Source: Trematomus loennbergii
Lineage: Eukaryota; Chordata; Actinopteri; Perciformes; Nototheniidae
Length of the DNA: 64,000 nucleotides
Assembly: GCA_012861695.1 (NCBI GenBank)
Contig: JAAOOA010000033.1
Location: 19,879,934 to 19,943,933 of the forward strand
Reading direction: 5' to 3'
The translations under genes and the position numbers were made by a program. This document shows positions 52,392 through 63,171 of the stretch, in pieces (positions within the stretch are counted from its first letter, which is position 1; every line of letters starts with the position of its first letter). The notes under the pieces are model-generated. The model made no database searches and was not told the origin of the DNA. It saw nothing but the letters and a program-made list of their open reading frames with translations.

Positions 52392-52764
52392 CTGAGAGCA
52401 ACCCAAGGAAACACACATGTAACGGCACGCTAAATAAAAGCACAATCACGGAATTCACCCTAAATTGCCGCGTTGCAGTTGAATGTATACAACGAGTAAT
52501 CAAGATTAGGACATCGTTTTTTAGTTATGGCCCAAAACATGCTTTTTGAGGTCACAGTGATCATGATCTTTGTCCCTCTAATTTGATTTGACGTGGAGAT
52601 ATTGCGCTCGTCAGAATGTGGCAGATATGAGGTCAAAAATATGGTCTTTGACCTTTTGCCAAATCTGTTTATCCACGAGTCCAATTACACACCAAATGTG
52701 TCTTTCAACACTGTCACTTCAATTAGAACTAGTGACAGTGACTAGTGACTACTAGCTATTATAT

Positions 52765-54343
52765 GGGCCATTCTACCGAATTGGTTCAAAGTTAGGTTGG
52801 AAATGTTTGGAAATGTTGTATGTTTTTTTCCCAAAACTTTGTCCATATATATTTTACCATATCTAAATTACACATATCTAGTAAAAGAACCGTACATTTT
52901 TATATCGTATCTTCAGACTGTATTGGAATGTTCTTCCTCTACCAAAAATGGTCACTACCGAAACATAGTACATACACTGTAGTAAAAAAGTATTATATTA
53001 ACCTGTTAAGATTGTTTTACCTTCCCTTCTCTAAATAGTATGTTAACAAATATTTCTTGAGGGTTTTCACAATTAAATCAATAACATTTAATTTGTAATC
53101 AAATTTCAAAGTTCAATTTATACAATTCATAAAAATCATAATGCAAACTTTCTTTGTAAAATGCACAATACTGATCATATTGATTCCAGAGTTGATGATT
53201 GTTGAAATTGAACATACATTAAACCAATCAGTATCATATCATTTTAGTTGATAACTCAATATACTTTATTTTTTACAAAACATCCAGTGTTTCCGTAGTG
53301 ACCACAGTATTTTGTTCTCAAGGTTGTATCATATTCCCTCAACCTTATTGCTTAATCTTAACTCATAACATGCCTTATGTTGAAGTGTGAATGTTTGAAG
53401 CTACTGACCCAGAATCAGCACTTTAGTAACAGGCTGAAATAGAGGGGGATGAGGCTAGAATGCATGATCTGTTTGGTATTTTGAGCAAAACTTCATAGAC
53501 ATGTTATGTTTGATATATCCTATATCTGAGACCTATAATATATGACTAAAAATAGTATAATAAGAGACCTTTAAAGTAAAACACTGATTTTCAGACTTTA
53601 AAACACATTTATTTCAAAATGATGGGATTTACCTGCTTACCATTCCATTTTGTCACTACCGAAACGATCATGTCAATTACCGAAACTGAACCATATGTTT
53701 AGTAAACCTAATACTTTGCATAAAACCCCGAAAAGGTTTACTTAATTGAAGATAATATGTGTTCGGTAGTGACAATTCTTAAGGTTACACGCCGATTTTC
53801 TGATTTTGGAACAGATTTATATCAAAAGTATGGGATATAGCTACTTGCCATTCAGCCATGAGGGACAGGGATGCAGTGTCACTGCCTAGTCAAAAATGCA
53901 GGGGTGTGGCTAAAAACCAGACTCAGCCATTGGACTAAAACCCCTTGTGTTTCGGTAGTGACATGAAAACTGGGGACATGAGTATAGTTTTTTTACAAAG
54001 AATTAAACCCACAATAAATCTAAATATTCCAACTTCTGTTTGAATGTAATCATAAGATCTTCTAAATACACCATTGAACAAATTAAAATAAATGTTTTAA
54101 GTGTTATTTACAGAAATTGAAATGTAGATGTCAGGGTTGGGGACAGCTACTTCCCAATAGAAAGTACCCTATAAATGATGTTTTTGTATATATTAAGCTT
54201 ATCACTATCTAATTGAATGCCTTGTGTTTAAATAGACCATAACATATTCTTAGTAAATATCTATGTCTGAATACTTAATTGCTTTGTTAAATTGTTTTTC
54301 TTGTTGTGGGACCACACTTTGTACTAATTCGGTAGAATGCCCC
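52765..54343. mobile_element. 1.6-kb TIR element with internal GTTTCGGTAGTGAC motifs, unassigned
   Basis: Ends GGGCCATTCTACCGAATTGG and the complement GGGGCATTCTACCGAATTAG are inverted repeats; ATAT flanks both sides. Inside are six copies of GTTTCGGTAGTGAC-like motif in both orientations (52951, 53289, 53652, 53672, 53761, 53949), sharing the CTACCGAA core of the ends. No ORF. A fragment of the 21-kb TTAA family is nested at 53400-53570. Confidence 0.75.
53400..53570 (-). repeat. Nested fragment of the 21-kb TTAA element
   Basis: Reverse complement matches 21031-21200: GACCCAGAATCAGCACTTTA, GGCTGAAATAGAGGG, GATCTGTTTGGTATTTTGAG. TTAA follows at 53571-53574. Confidence 0.75.
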
Positions 54344-54553
54344 ATATACTAGAGATATCTTAACACATTTATATAAATAGTGACTCTTTGGAAAAATATT
54401 AGGGTAAAAGCAGTCTTTGATGAGGTATAGGACTTTGAGAATAACATGTTTGAGTTTAAAAACCCAAACGTGTGATATAAGCTGCTTTGAGCAGTAAAAC
54501 ATTTTGAATATTTCATCATACAGATTTAAAATACCCCCTCAGGCGCCCTGTAC

Positions 54554-54754
54554 CTGCTCCAGCATCTGGATGCTTCCCGCCTGTTCGTCCAGCTCCTCCT
54601 CCTGGTCTTTAACTTTGGCCTCAAGGTCGCGGAGCTGCTTCTTGACCTTGGCCAGCGAGGCCTCGTCCTTGGACTCCTGGGAGGTCAGATCCTGCAGCTC
54701 TGCCTCCAGCTGCTGCACCTTTATGTTCACCGTGCACAATTCATCGTCCTTTTC
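54554..54754 (-). CDS. myo18a: MYO18A coiled-coil exon (largest shared rod exon here)
   Basis: The exon is 201 nt, 67 codons, phase 0/0. It reads [87 protein letters not shown] is nearly invariant in class XVIII myosins, with a related block in class II. Acceptor is cgcctgcag and donor is gtacag. Confidence 0.95.
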
Positions 54755-54877
54755 CTGCAGGCGGACAATATACAGTAAAAGGCACACCTGGACCAGCCCA
54801 GTTACGTCAAATAGAGAGCAGACGTGTAGTCCCTGAGAGAGGACATCAGAGTGCATCTGAAGTGTGAAGGGGCTTAC

Positions 54878-55001
54878 CTGCAGCTGCTGGCGGAGGTTAA
54901 ACATCTCACCAGTCATTAAGTCTTTCTCTCGGGCCAGCTTCTCCCTCTGGCTCCTCTCTCTTTGAACCTCCGCCTGAGCCTGGTTCTGCTCCAGGTCAAA
55001 T
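54878..55001 (-). CDS. myo18a: MYO18A coiled-coil exon
   Basis: The exon is 124 nt: one base completing the lysine codon of the exon before, then 41 codons, [41 protein letters not shown]. Acceptor is gtgttttcag, preceded by a short pure TG repeat (55005-55025). Donor is gtaagcc. The paired REKLxREKD repeats are typical of the MYO18A rod. Confidence 0.93.
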
Positions 55002-55189
55002 CTGAAAACACACACACACACACACATGAACACACAGCTCAGCAAATATGTTGACCAGGGTTCCATAGGACTTAAATGCTAAGCATCATAGTAAACAGAG
55101 TAGATGTTATTACACAAAGTGCCAAAATGTGCACATTTGGTTAAAGGATATGTAATGGATAAAATCGACATTAACTGAGTACATTTCCT

Positions 55190-55520
55190 TAAGTAGTGCA
55201 ATATTAAGGTACTCTACTTGAGTATTTTCCTTTCCTGCTAATTTCTACTTCTACCCCAACAACAATATCAACACATAATAAATCATATATTATTATAGGT
55301 TAAGATAAAACTTGATCGATCCCTTTGTGACGTTCACAAGCTACACAGCAGTATTATATATAGTAAACAAAATTGAATAAATAGGTCCTCCTTTACCAGA
55401 AATACATTACAGTAATTAACACTTTAACCCATCACATATTTTAATGAAATAATAAAGTATAAAAGTACATTTTGATGCTGGTTTTACTTATGTATTTCTA
55501 CTGTACTTCTTCCAACTCTG
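55190..55520. repeat. Fish repeat with TACTTGAGTATTTTCC phrases
   Basis: AGGTACTCTACTTGAGTATT, followed by TTTCTACTTCTACC, is related to 47058-47150. Both ends are indistinct. The remainder of the intron 55002-56134 is unremarkable. Confidence 0.45.
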
Positions 55521-56134
55521 AATATAAGTATAATCTAGTTATACCTCATCATAAATGTTCATAGTTGTGTGAAGTGATAGAAGAAGTTGTACAATTGTTG
55601 TTAAATATAAACCACACTAACTCAATACATAAATATAACTATAATATATAATATAAATTGAGCTCTGTTCTGCGCTACCTCTATTTCAGCCTCCCCCTCT
55701 ATTATACATCAATTTACAATTGGATTGTAATAACCTGCAAAATGTTTTCTTCAATTGTCTGGGGCAGAAACACTTATGGTTAGTGAACTTAACAGCTAAG
55801 TGTTTCATGCTGTCAGCTCGTTGTAATTCCCTGTTTTTCTCTCTGAAGCGCGGCAGAAAATAATTTCACCCACAGAGCATCTTCAATTAGCCACAGGGGA
55901 GAGATCACATTCTGCCACGGCGATAGCTTCTCAAGTGCTTAAAGCCTGACTCATTTTCTCGGCTAATGCAATTCCACAGATTACAGAACGTCTCAGTCAA
56001 ATTAAAGAAAATGTTAGTGTTCTTCTGCCAGGGCAGGTCAGAGTGGCTGCGCCTGGGCTTTCAAGTAGAAAACAGCAATATGTTCTCTGTAATGTGTGTT
56101 TAGAAAAGAAAGCAAGCCAGACAAAGAAACTGAC

Positions 56135-56289
56135 TTCCTCTGCTTCTTCTCCAGATCGTGGTTGCGGCTCTGCAGGCCCTCCAGGTGAAGCTTGGTGTCC
56201 TGCAGCTCCGCCGTCATTTTCTGGCACTTCTTCTTCAGCTGCTGCACAGAGCGCTGCACATCCTCATTATCTGTCTGCAAATCAGCCAG
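56135..56289 (-). CDS. myo18a: MYO18A coiled-coil exon
   Basis: The exon is 155 nt, phase 0 in, phase 2 out. It reads [20 protein letters not shown], then [20 protein letters not shown] and [12 protein letters not shown]. The [13 protein letters not shown] block is a strong MYO18A signature. Acceptor is gcatgctgcag after a TG tract; donor is AA followed by gtcagt, chosen because the split lysine codon (AA + A) joins exactly to FDLEQN of the next exon. Confidence 0.92.
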
Positions 56290-56468
56290 CTGCAGCATGC
56301 ACACACACACAAATAAACAAGTAAACACACAACCTTTGTATTATTCTTTCATGACAGCATATCGTGCATATAACTACAACTTTTATATAACTAGCTGGCC
56401 ACATTGTGTGGTAACCGAAGATTGAAATATTTTTTTTTCAGGACTTGGATATAAAAAACGGTTCTTGC

Positions 56469-56596
56469 CCTTCTCTCAACATGTCTTTTGCCTTGCTGCT
56501 CTGTGTCCAGCTTCTCATCAAACTCCTGCTGAAGTTTCTTTTTGGTGAAGTCCATTTCACGAATGGACCGGTTGTATTTTATCCGCCACTCGCCTC
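56469..56596 (-). CDS. myo18a: MYO18A coiled-coil exon with GC donor
   Basis: The exon is 128 nt, entering in phase 1 and leaving in phase 0. It reads [20 protein letters not shown], then [20 protein letters not shown] and ERR. Acceptor is ttcttccag. The donor AGG followed by gcaaga closely fits the GC-AG class consensus (AG|GCAAGT), so it is probably a true GC donor. The next exon, CTGGCTGAT, continues in frame. Confidence 0.92.
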
Positions 56597-58988
56597 CTGG
56601 AAGAAAGAAAAGATGTATGATTTAGGAAATGTCTGTGGAACATTTTGAGTGTCTACTGCCTTTATTGCAGTCCCAGGAGGATATATAAAGGAGAAAAAGG
56701 CTCAAAAGCTCAGAAATGATGTATGCTGTGGATTATGGAGTGTACTGTACTTTACTGTCGGTGATGGTTATTACATTCATATAATCTTTCAGGAAAGAAC
56801 GTCTCTCGTCCAATCTCCGACCTTATGAGGTAAAAAACTTTGGACAGGAAACTATGAAGCAGCCTTTGCTTTCCGGCTCTAATCTTGTATAAACCTGAGG
56901 TAAGAATTCAGGGCACAGCACAATAGTAGTTAGAGAAGGACATGTCTAAGTGGCACTTTCCACAGTTCTTAGCCGACCCTAATTCTGGAGCTGTCAGAGG
57001 CTATCAGAACCATAACAGCGGCCAGGCAGACATTCAGGTTCAGGTTCATTTCCAAGCCTTATCATTTCAGAGGCTGTCCATTTCTCCTTCACATACCAAC
57101 AGCGGCTCCTCCATCAGCGCCGCTCATTAGCATATATATAGCATAATGACAACTTGCAGGGCCACCGGCTCTGATCCCAACGATTATTTTCTCATTCATC
57201 TAAGAATTCTGAAATACTCTGTAATGGCTTGTCTGCTGAGGTGGGTTGAAGAGGGGGTGGGGAACACAGAAAAAAAAAGGCTCGTGGACAATATGCTCTC
57301 AGCGGGGGCTCTCTTCCCCAGCAGGTGGAGACCAATCGGTAAAAGGCATTAGTTGTATGCCTGGGAGCGAACATCTTATTCCTTGAGCGGTAAATCTCAA
57401 ACTTGGAAATTACACTTAATAGCATTACGCAAGATGTGACCAAGTCTCGCTGCCATGTCAGACAAAGCTGCTAAGTCCCACAGCTACAGCCATTAGTATT
57501 ATGTGCACATAATGCTGGTATGCTCGGTTCAGAAAATGATGCTTGTGACCTGAGCTGACATGCCCATTAGGCAGGTCTTGGCAAGCTGCTGGGAATGTCA
57601 CAAGGACCAATTAATTAGGGGAATTAAAATAAATGTTGAAGAACAATGATGACCAAAAATGTGGTTCCAAAGAGAAGGTAACACTTTTTAGGTATGTAAT
57701 GCATTATAAACGTAACTATAATCTGTTTATAGCACTGTATTTATACAGGTAAGATAATATGTTTCAGCTTTTCATTAATTTTGAGTCTTAAGAGTGAGTT
57801 TTGGGGGGGAAAGTAACATGTAAAAGTCCACAATGAATCGTTCATGAGCTTTAAGTTGTGTCAAATTGGAGTTCTACAATTTCTGTAATGATCGGTTAAA
57901 CAGATGTATATATTTGTGTGTTGTTTTGCATAGTTTTAATCAGCAAACCATGACTTATGTTGAAATGTAAGCAGCTGGTAATGTATTTTATCCGCCTATA
58001 CCTTAGGAATGTATTGCTGCACTCAAGAGAAACAGTATAATGTATTCCAATTACAGGAATTATAATACATAATGTAACTAAATGTCAGTGAATGACCAGG
58101 ACTTATGGAACATTATGATACTTGACCTTCTATATCAAATGCTTCATAATTTATGTTGTATAACTATCCAAGGTAAACCCCCACACAATGCAGACTGTTG
58201 CAATCTTGTGCAATAAACCTGCAATGTGCAATACATACACTGTTTTTTGCAATTGTAACGTGCAATTATCCCTTTTATGTGAAAAACATACACAACACCG
58301 TAATATGTTACTAACTTCACTTTGTTTTTTTAATTGCTGCTACTTATTTTTAGCCATGGCTGTGTACTTATTTTTTTAACTATATTACTAATGTGGGTTT
58401 TCTTTAATCTTAGCTTACTCTTTATTATTGCATGCCTTTTTTTTTACCTGCTATGCCACCTTTGCTGTAACATTGTACATTTCCCCACTGCAGGACTTAT
58501 AAGGGAATTCTGATTCTGATCATGTGTTTTGATTGTTATTAACAGGGGTGCACATCACTTTTTTGCCCTGGTTCTCAAAGGAGCACCTGGAGATGGTGTA
58601 TGGTGCGCATCCTTAAAATGAAATAAACCGGATCTTTTGAGGGGTACTTGACTTTATGAAGGGGGGGGGGGGCGAACAGTAATCATGAACTGTTCGCCGG
58701 AGCCTCGCAGCAGGGTTACTGTGCGCACATAAAGCAGACCCTTCACGCGATAGCGAGGGGTAGAGCGAGGGATCGCAGATGCCGTCATGCTCCCGGACGG
58801 ATTAAAATATTAAACCTAAATGGCTCGCAAATTATACTTTGGCGGCCGTTAATATACCTGGGCGGCCCGCCCAAGTAAAGTCTATGTGTGGGAAACCCTG
58901 CTATCTTACCAGTTGTGGACATATAATTAAACCCATCGCTTGACGCTTGTCTTGGCGTCTATTATGTCATCTGCAAATGACAACCAAC
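56597..58988. other. MYO18A intron, 2.4 kb
   Basis: Carries a GGTAACACTTTTTAGG-type repeat (57677-58140) and, at 58160-58510, a probable LINE 3' UTR ending CCCCACTGCAGGACTTATAA. A 12-nt G run lies at 58661-58672. No additional exon is required by the flanking splice phases. Confidence 0.5.
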
Positions 58989-59102
58989 CTGCATCATCGT
59001 CATCGTCCATCTCCCCGTTGAGATCTGAGGCTTTCATCAGCCGAGCTTCCATCACCTCCATCTCCTGCGAATCTAATTGTTTCTTCATGCATCAAACTTG
59101 GC
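58989..59102 (-). CDS. myo18a: MYO18A coiled-coil exon, one base short (frameshift)
   Basis: The sequence reads AKFDA and then hits TGA in the frame set by the upstream exon. After one added base near 59085 it reads on as [20 protein letters not shown], then [12 protein letters not shown], an acidic MYO18A block. The exon is 114 nt, but the phase of its neighbours (0 before, 1 after) requires 115, so a base is missing rather than the exon misassigned. Acceptor is cattccag, donor gttggttg. Either a consensus error or a real null lesion would explain it; the intact exons downstream favour the error. Confidence 0.85.
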
Positions 59103-59369
59103 CTGGAATGCACAGATTGACACAGAAATTACGTTTTTCATGCATTAATTATTAAATTGCAAACTACCATTTTTGATTTAATCAATCAAATTGTATTAAT
59201 ATAGGCAAATATCTAAATTAAATTAAATTCAGGGGGCATTACAGTGTTGTTGTTTACAGAATATAACACTCTCTTTCCTTAGACCTCTTGCATTGTACAA
59301 GGACAAACTCCCATAGAAATCACACAATTAATGTGGAAATGATGGAAGAAACCTTTGGGAGAGCAACAG

Positions 59370-59660
59370 AGGAGAGATCTTGTTTTCTGGGTGACTGTGG
59401 CTGCAATGGAGTGAGGTCGACTTTCGATAGGGAGTTTTGGGTTTGATCCCAGCTTTTGCAATCAACATGTATCCTTGGGCATGATACTAAACCAGGAGTT
59501 GCTCCCGAAGGCATGGCAAACGTTGTGTGAATGTGTGTGAATGTTAACCTACTTGAGCAAAAATGGCACATTTCTCTGTATGAATGCGGTGGTAATGATG
59601 ACTTGTAGAATGTAAAGTGCTTTGAGGGGTGGTAAAGACTGGATAAAGCAGTCCATATAC
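59370..59660 (+). mobile_element. Degenerate tRNA-derived SINE
   Basis: A B-box-like GGGTTTGATCCCAGC (59449 region) and the tail GTAAAGTGCTTTGAGGGGTG are typical of fish SINEs with a LINE-related 3' end. The A box is poorly preserved. Confidence 0.6.
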
Positions 59661-59796
59661 TGTATTTTTTTCATCTTTAAACAAGGAAAATGTCATGCCA
59701 ATCACTTTTTTCCAATATTTTTATAATGAAGGCATTAGGTATCTGTTTAATGGACACAACGCATTACTGCAATAAAACAGATGACCTAAACATAGA

Positions 59797-59997
59797 TATT
59801 ACATTACATGTTACTTGTTAGACGCTTTTATCCGAAGCGACTTACATACTCAATACTGTGGGCAATCCCCACAGGAGCAATTTGGGGTGAAGTGTCTTGC
59901 CCAGGGAAACAACGACATGCTGACTGCAGTGGGGTTTGAACCTGTGACCTCCTGATACCCATACCAAGGCTCTATCCACTGCACCACACGCCTCCGA
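59797..59997 (-). mobile_element. tRNA-derived SINE, minus strand
   Basis: Minus-strand head GGCGTGTGGTGCAGTGGATA (A box) and GGTTCAAACCCC (B box, about 59931-59942). The 3' end GTCGCTTCGGATAAAAGCGT leads to ATGTAATGTAAT, the tail shared with L2-type LINEs (compare 7717-7770), which presumably mobilised it. Confidence 0.8.
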
Positions 59998-60345
59998 TAT
60001 AAAAAAATTATTTTAGAAAATATACTTAGAGCTAATGATATTAATACACATAAACATATTATATAAGAAAAAACATCCTGTTTTTCACAGTCACAGGAAA
60101 ATATTATAACAATATGAATCAAGGTATTTTAATGTTTTGTATACACTTGATTCATTCATTTCCTCTTTACTCCTCAAAGATGATTATCAAATATATTTAT
60201 AGACAACACTTTAGGGATCTGCCACCTGATGTTTTGGACATGGTACTACACCTTCCAAATAACTCTCCCCAGTAATGGATGCAAATGGAGAACTTTTGAA
60301 ATATAATGACACTAGAGTGTGAGTTTATATCGGGTGTTTACGTGC

Positions 60346-60465
60346 CTGTAGATCCTTCATTTCCTTCTCCAGGCGTAGTCTCTCTGAAATCTCAGTCTCC
60401 AGCAACTGGGAAGCTGACTCACTAGTGCTTCTCTCATCAGCCAGTTCTGATGACAATTCTGAGAC
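60346..60465 (-). CDS. myo18a: MYO18A coiled-coil exon with GC donor
   Basis: The exon is 120 nt, 40 codons, phase 0/0. It reads [20 protein letters not shown], then [20 protein letters not shown], matching the MYO18A rod. The acceptor is tccag after a TG-rich tract (60469-60500). The donor that keeps the reading frame is CAG followed by gcacgt, so this is either a GC-AG intron or a GT donor that has lost its T. The only nearby GT would add four bases and break the frame of the next exon. Confidence 0.9.
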
Positions 60466-60628
60466 CTGGACACACACACACAAACACACACATACACAGA
60501 CAGGGTGTTATATAGCGCAACAAACTTCTTGTGATCAGATCTTTAGCTGAAATGAAAGAGTTTAACTCCACCACAAATCTTATACACCATCCTCCCAGCA
60601 TGATTTGCCACAGGCGAAAGGGACCCAC

Positions 60629-60718
60629 CCTGCTCTCCAATCGATCCGTGTTCAGTCTCAGTTCATTCCGCTCCTTCTCCACCCTCTCGAACTTCGATTT
60701 CTGCTGCTGTATCTCCTC
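60629..60718 (-). CDS. myo18a: MYO18A coiled-coil exon (start of rod)
   Basis: The exon is 90 nt, 30 codons, phase 0/0, with acceptor gctcacag and donor gtgggt. It reads [20 protein letters not shown] followed by [10 protein letters not shown]. This is the first heptad-repeat exon of the dimerisation rod and aligns without gaps to vertebrate MYO18A. The lysine/glutamate alternation is typical of a myosin rod. An open frame continues past the donor, but VGPFRLW there is intronic. Confidence 0.93.
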
Positions 60719-60907
60719 CTGTGAGCACAGAATGCAGCAATATAAGATAAGTGTAAAGATATGGGTAGAAGTGTGAAATATTAAGAAATACAAGTAACAT
60801 CAAAAATGAATAACAGAAAGTTCCATGCTGCTGTGGCATGGGGTGCATTTTTAAAGTGTAACTGTGGGGAAACTATCAGATAGGATTTATCACAAAAGCC
60901 TCCTCAC

Positions 60908-61051
60908 ATCTTTGTTCCGCATCTGCTCCTCTGTGAGCTGGACTCTAATGAGGGGCTGCACGGTGGTGAAGAGCTTCCACCATGGCCAGTCCTTCACGCC
61001 GCGATTCTTCATGATGTTTTTCTGGATGCAGCGCATAGCTAGATCCTGGAT
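60908..61051 (-). CDS. myo18a: MYO18A exon: end of IQ region and neck-tail junction
   Basis: The exon is 144 nt, 48 codons, phase 0 at both ends, with acceptor tttttag and donor gtgagg. It reads [19 protein letters not shown], then [16 protein letters not shown] and [12 protein letters not shown]. The first part is the second half of an IQ motif, where a light chain binds the lever arm. The WPWW block marks the start of the tail in all class II and XVIII myosins. The preceding exon, which should end in the first half of the IQ motif, was not found up to 64000, so the next intron 5' is longer than 2.9 kb. Confidence 0.93.
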
Positions 61052-61162
61052 CTAAAAACACACATAGGAAGAAGCAGTCACCCAACAGGAACACATATGG
61101 GGATTCCAGTGTTTTCACCTTCAGATTCAAGGACTATCCAGGCAAAATTCCCTGACATTTAA

Positions 61163-63167
61163 AGGAGAGTTGTCATGGCCATTTCCACTGATCATAATTC
61201 CATTGTTGAGGTATACTAAAATAGATTTATACTGTGCATTTTTCCAAACTCACATTGGTTTCTCATACAGCATCTCTGTAAACTACTTGTATTCACTGAA
61301 TTTCACTCTCTGCCTTTAACGGCTTGTTGTAGCTCCAATAGCTCCAGCCCCCACCCTCCCTATCGAATCAAATCAAATCAAATCAAGTTTTATTTATTTA
61401 TAAGCACATTTAAAAGCGATTTTTGGTCGAGCCAAAGTGCTGTACATGTAATAAAAACACATTACTACAATCACAATAAAAGACAATAAATTACAACAGA
61501 TATATATAAAAAATAAAATAAAACACAAGGAAAAGTCAGGAGTCGTACTGAAGGCCAGAGAGAAGAAGTGTGTTTTTAGAGTAGATTTAAAAACCCCTAG
61601 GGTCTGGGCCGACCTCACATGGAGGGGCAGAGTGTTCCAGAGCCTAGGGCCGGCTGCTGCGAAGGCTCGGTGCCCTCGGGTATTAAGCCTGGTCTTGGGC
61701 ACTACCAGCAGCAGCAGGTCAGCAGACCTTAAAGCTCTGGCTGGGGTGTAGCGCTGGAGGAGTTCAGCTATATAGGCCGGAGCCAGCCCATTTAGTGCTT
61801 TAAAAACAAATAAAAGGATTTTAAAATCAATTCTGAACCGACTGGAAGCCAGTGTAGTGAGGGCAGAATTGGGGTGATGTGGTCACGCTTTTTGTGGCCA
61901 GTCAGCAAACGTGCAGCAGCGTTTTGGACTAGCTGCAGGCGTTTCAATTGAGGCCTGGTCCATACCCACGTACAGAGCGTTGCAATAGTCCAGTCTGAGG
62001 TAACAAAGGCATTAATAACCCTTTCTAAGTCATTAAAAGATAAATACGACTTGATTTTGGCCAATAGTCTTATTTTAAAAAAGCAGGATTTGACTACAGT
62101 GCTGACCTGCTTGTCGAATTTAAAAGTGCTAGTGAAGGTCACTCCAAGGTTCATGACCGAGGGGAGGATGTTTTTTTTGAGAGAGCCCAGAATATCAACC
62201 GGAGAGGCTGGAGGTTGAGGTCCAAAAAGATGACCTCAGTCTTGCTCTCGTTGAGGTTGAGAACGTTTTTGCTCAGCCAGGATTTTATCTCTGTTAAGCA
62301 GTCCATCAACTGCTGTAGTGACTGTTTGACATTTGCTTTGAGAGGCAGATAGATCTGTACATCGTCGGCGTAGCAGTGGAAGGGAATATTATGTTTTGTG
62401 AGAATTGAACCTAGGGGCAGTATGTACAGTAGAAAAAGGATGGGGCCCAGAATGAGCCTTGGGGAACCCCACAGGTAAGAGGGGCTTTGGCAGAGGAGAA
62501 GGCACCTAGCTGTACCGAGAAGCTACGGTCTGTCAGGTAGGACCCTATGAGCACAGTGTGCTCTGATTGGTCGGGACGTTGTGAATCGCGCTGAGCTCCG
62601 TGGAGGTGTTGTTTCCTTGTTTAGGATACATAGCGAAACACAGCCAAATTCATCCTGAGCACACACAAAGTCACATCCGAAGTAAAAACAATAAGTGTGG
62701 CTTGATATTGAGTAAGAAAAAGGTTGATAAACGCTGTGAGAATGGGTCTGCAGAGAGAATTTCGCCTCGATCCCAACTGTCTGTTATCAGCCTGCAGCCA
62801 GGGAGGAGAAATCAGCTGAGCTGCCTGCTCCCTGCACACAGATGGTGTGTGAGGAAGTCCGTGGATGGTCAATTTGGACCAATCAGCGGGGGCTTAACGT
62901 AATGGCTCCGCGGACGTAACATAACGGCTCCACGGATTGGCCCATTTCGTTCCGGGTACGGCTTGACATCATGCCGTCCCGGAAGAATCAAATGGACAAT
63001 GACGTATCTCCAACGAGGCGTTTTGGGGAGGTATTTTCTGTGTTAGAGTTTTACTCGCTATAGGGTGTACTTTGAGGGTTTTGACTCTGCACACCGTTTA
63101 CATGCATAAAAACCTTCATAACACACAAGGGGACGGGTAATAACCGGAAAAGCATGACACCTCTCCT
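61163..63167. mobile_element. TTAA-flanked DNA element split by a LINE
   Basis: Ends AGGAGAGTTGTCATGG and the complement AGGAGAGGTGTCATG are inverted repeats. TTAA at 61159-61162 and 63168-63171. Without the LINE (about 61371-62547) the element is about 0.8 kb and has no ORF. Fits a piggyBac-like non-autonomous element. Confidence 0.75.
61371..62547 (-). mobile_element. L2-like LINE, 5'-truncated, with reverse-transcriptase palm
   Basis: Minus-strand order: SYLTDRSFSVQLGAFSSAKA, GVPQGS then a one-base slip into LGPILFLLYI, the catalytic YADDVQIYLPL (62340-62372), NLNESKTEVI, LQLVQNAAARLLTGHKK, LPSLHWLPV, and RAFAAAGPRLWNTLPLHVRS near the end. The 3' tail is a (TTTGA)n repeat at 61364-61384. 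Candidate target duplication CCTAT on both sides. Frame breaks make it inactive. Confidence 0.85.
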
Positions 63168-63171
63168 TTAA

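Noticed and set aside
60945..61130. Minus-strand frame reading [13 protein letters not shown]
   Set aside because: Wrong frame over the neck exon; the true frame gives the conserved [10 protein letters not shown] with correct splice sites.
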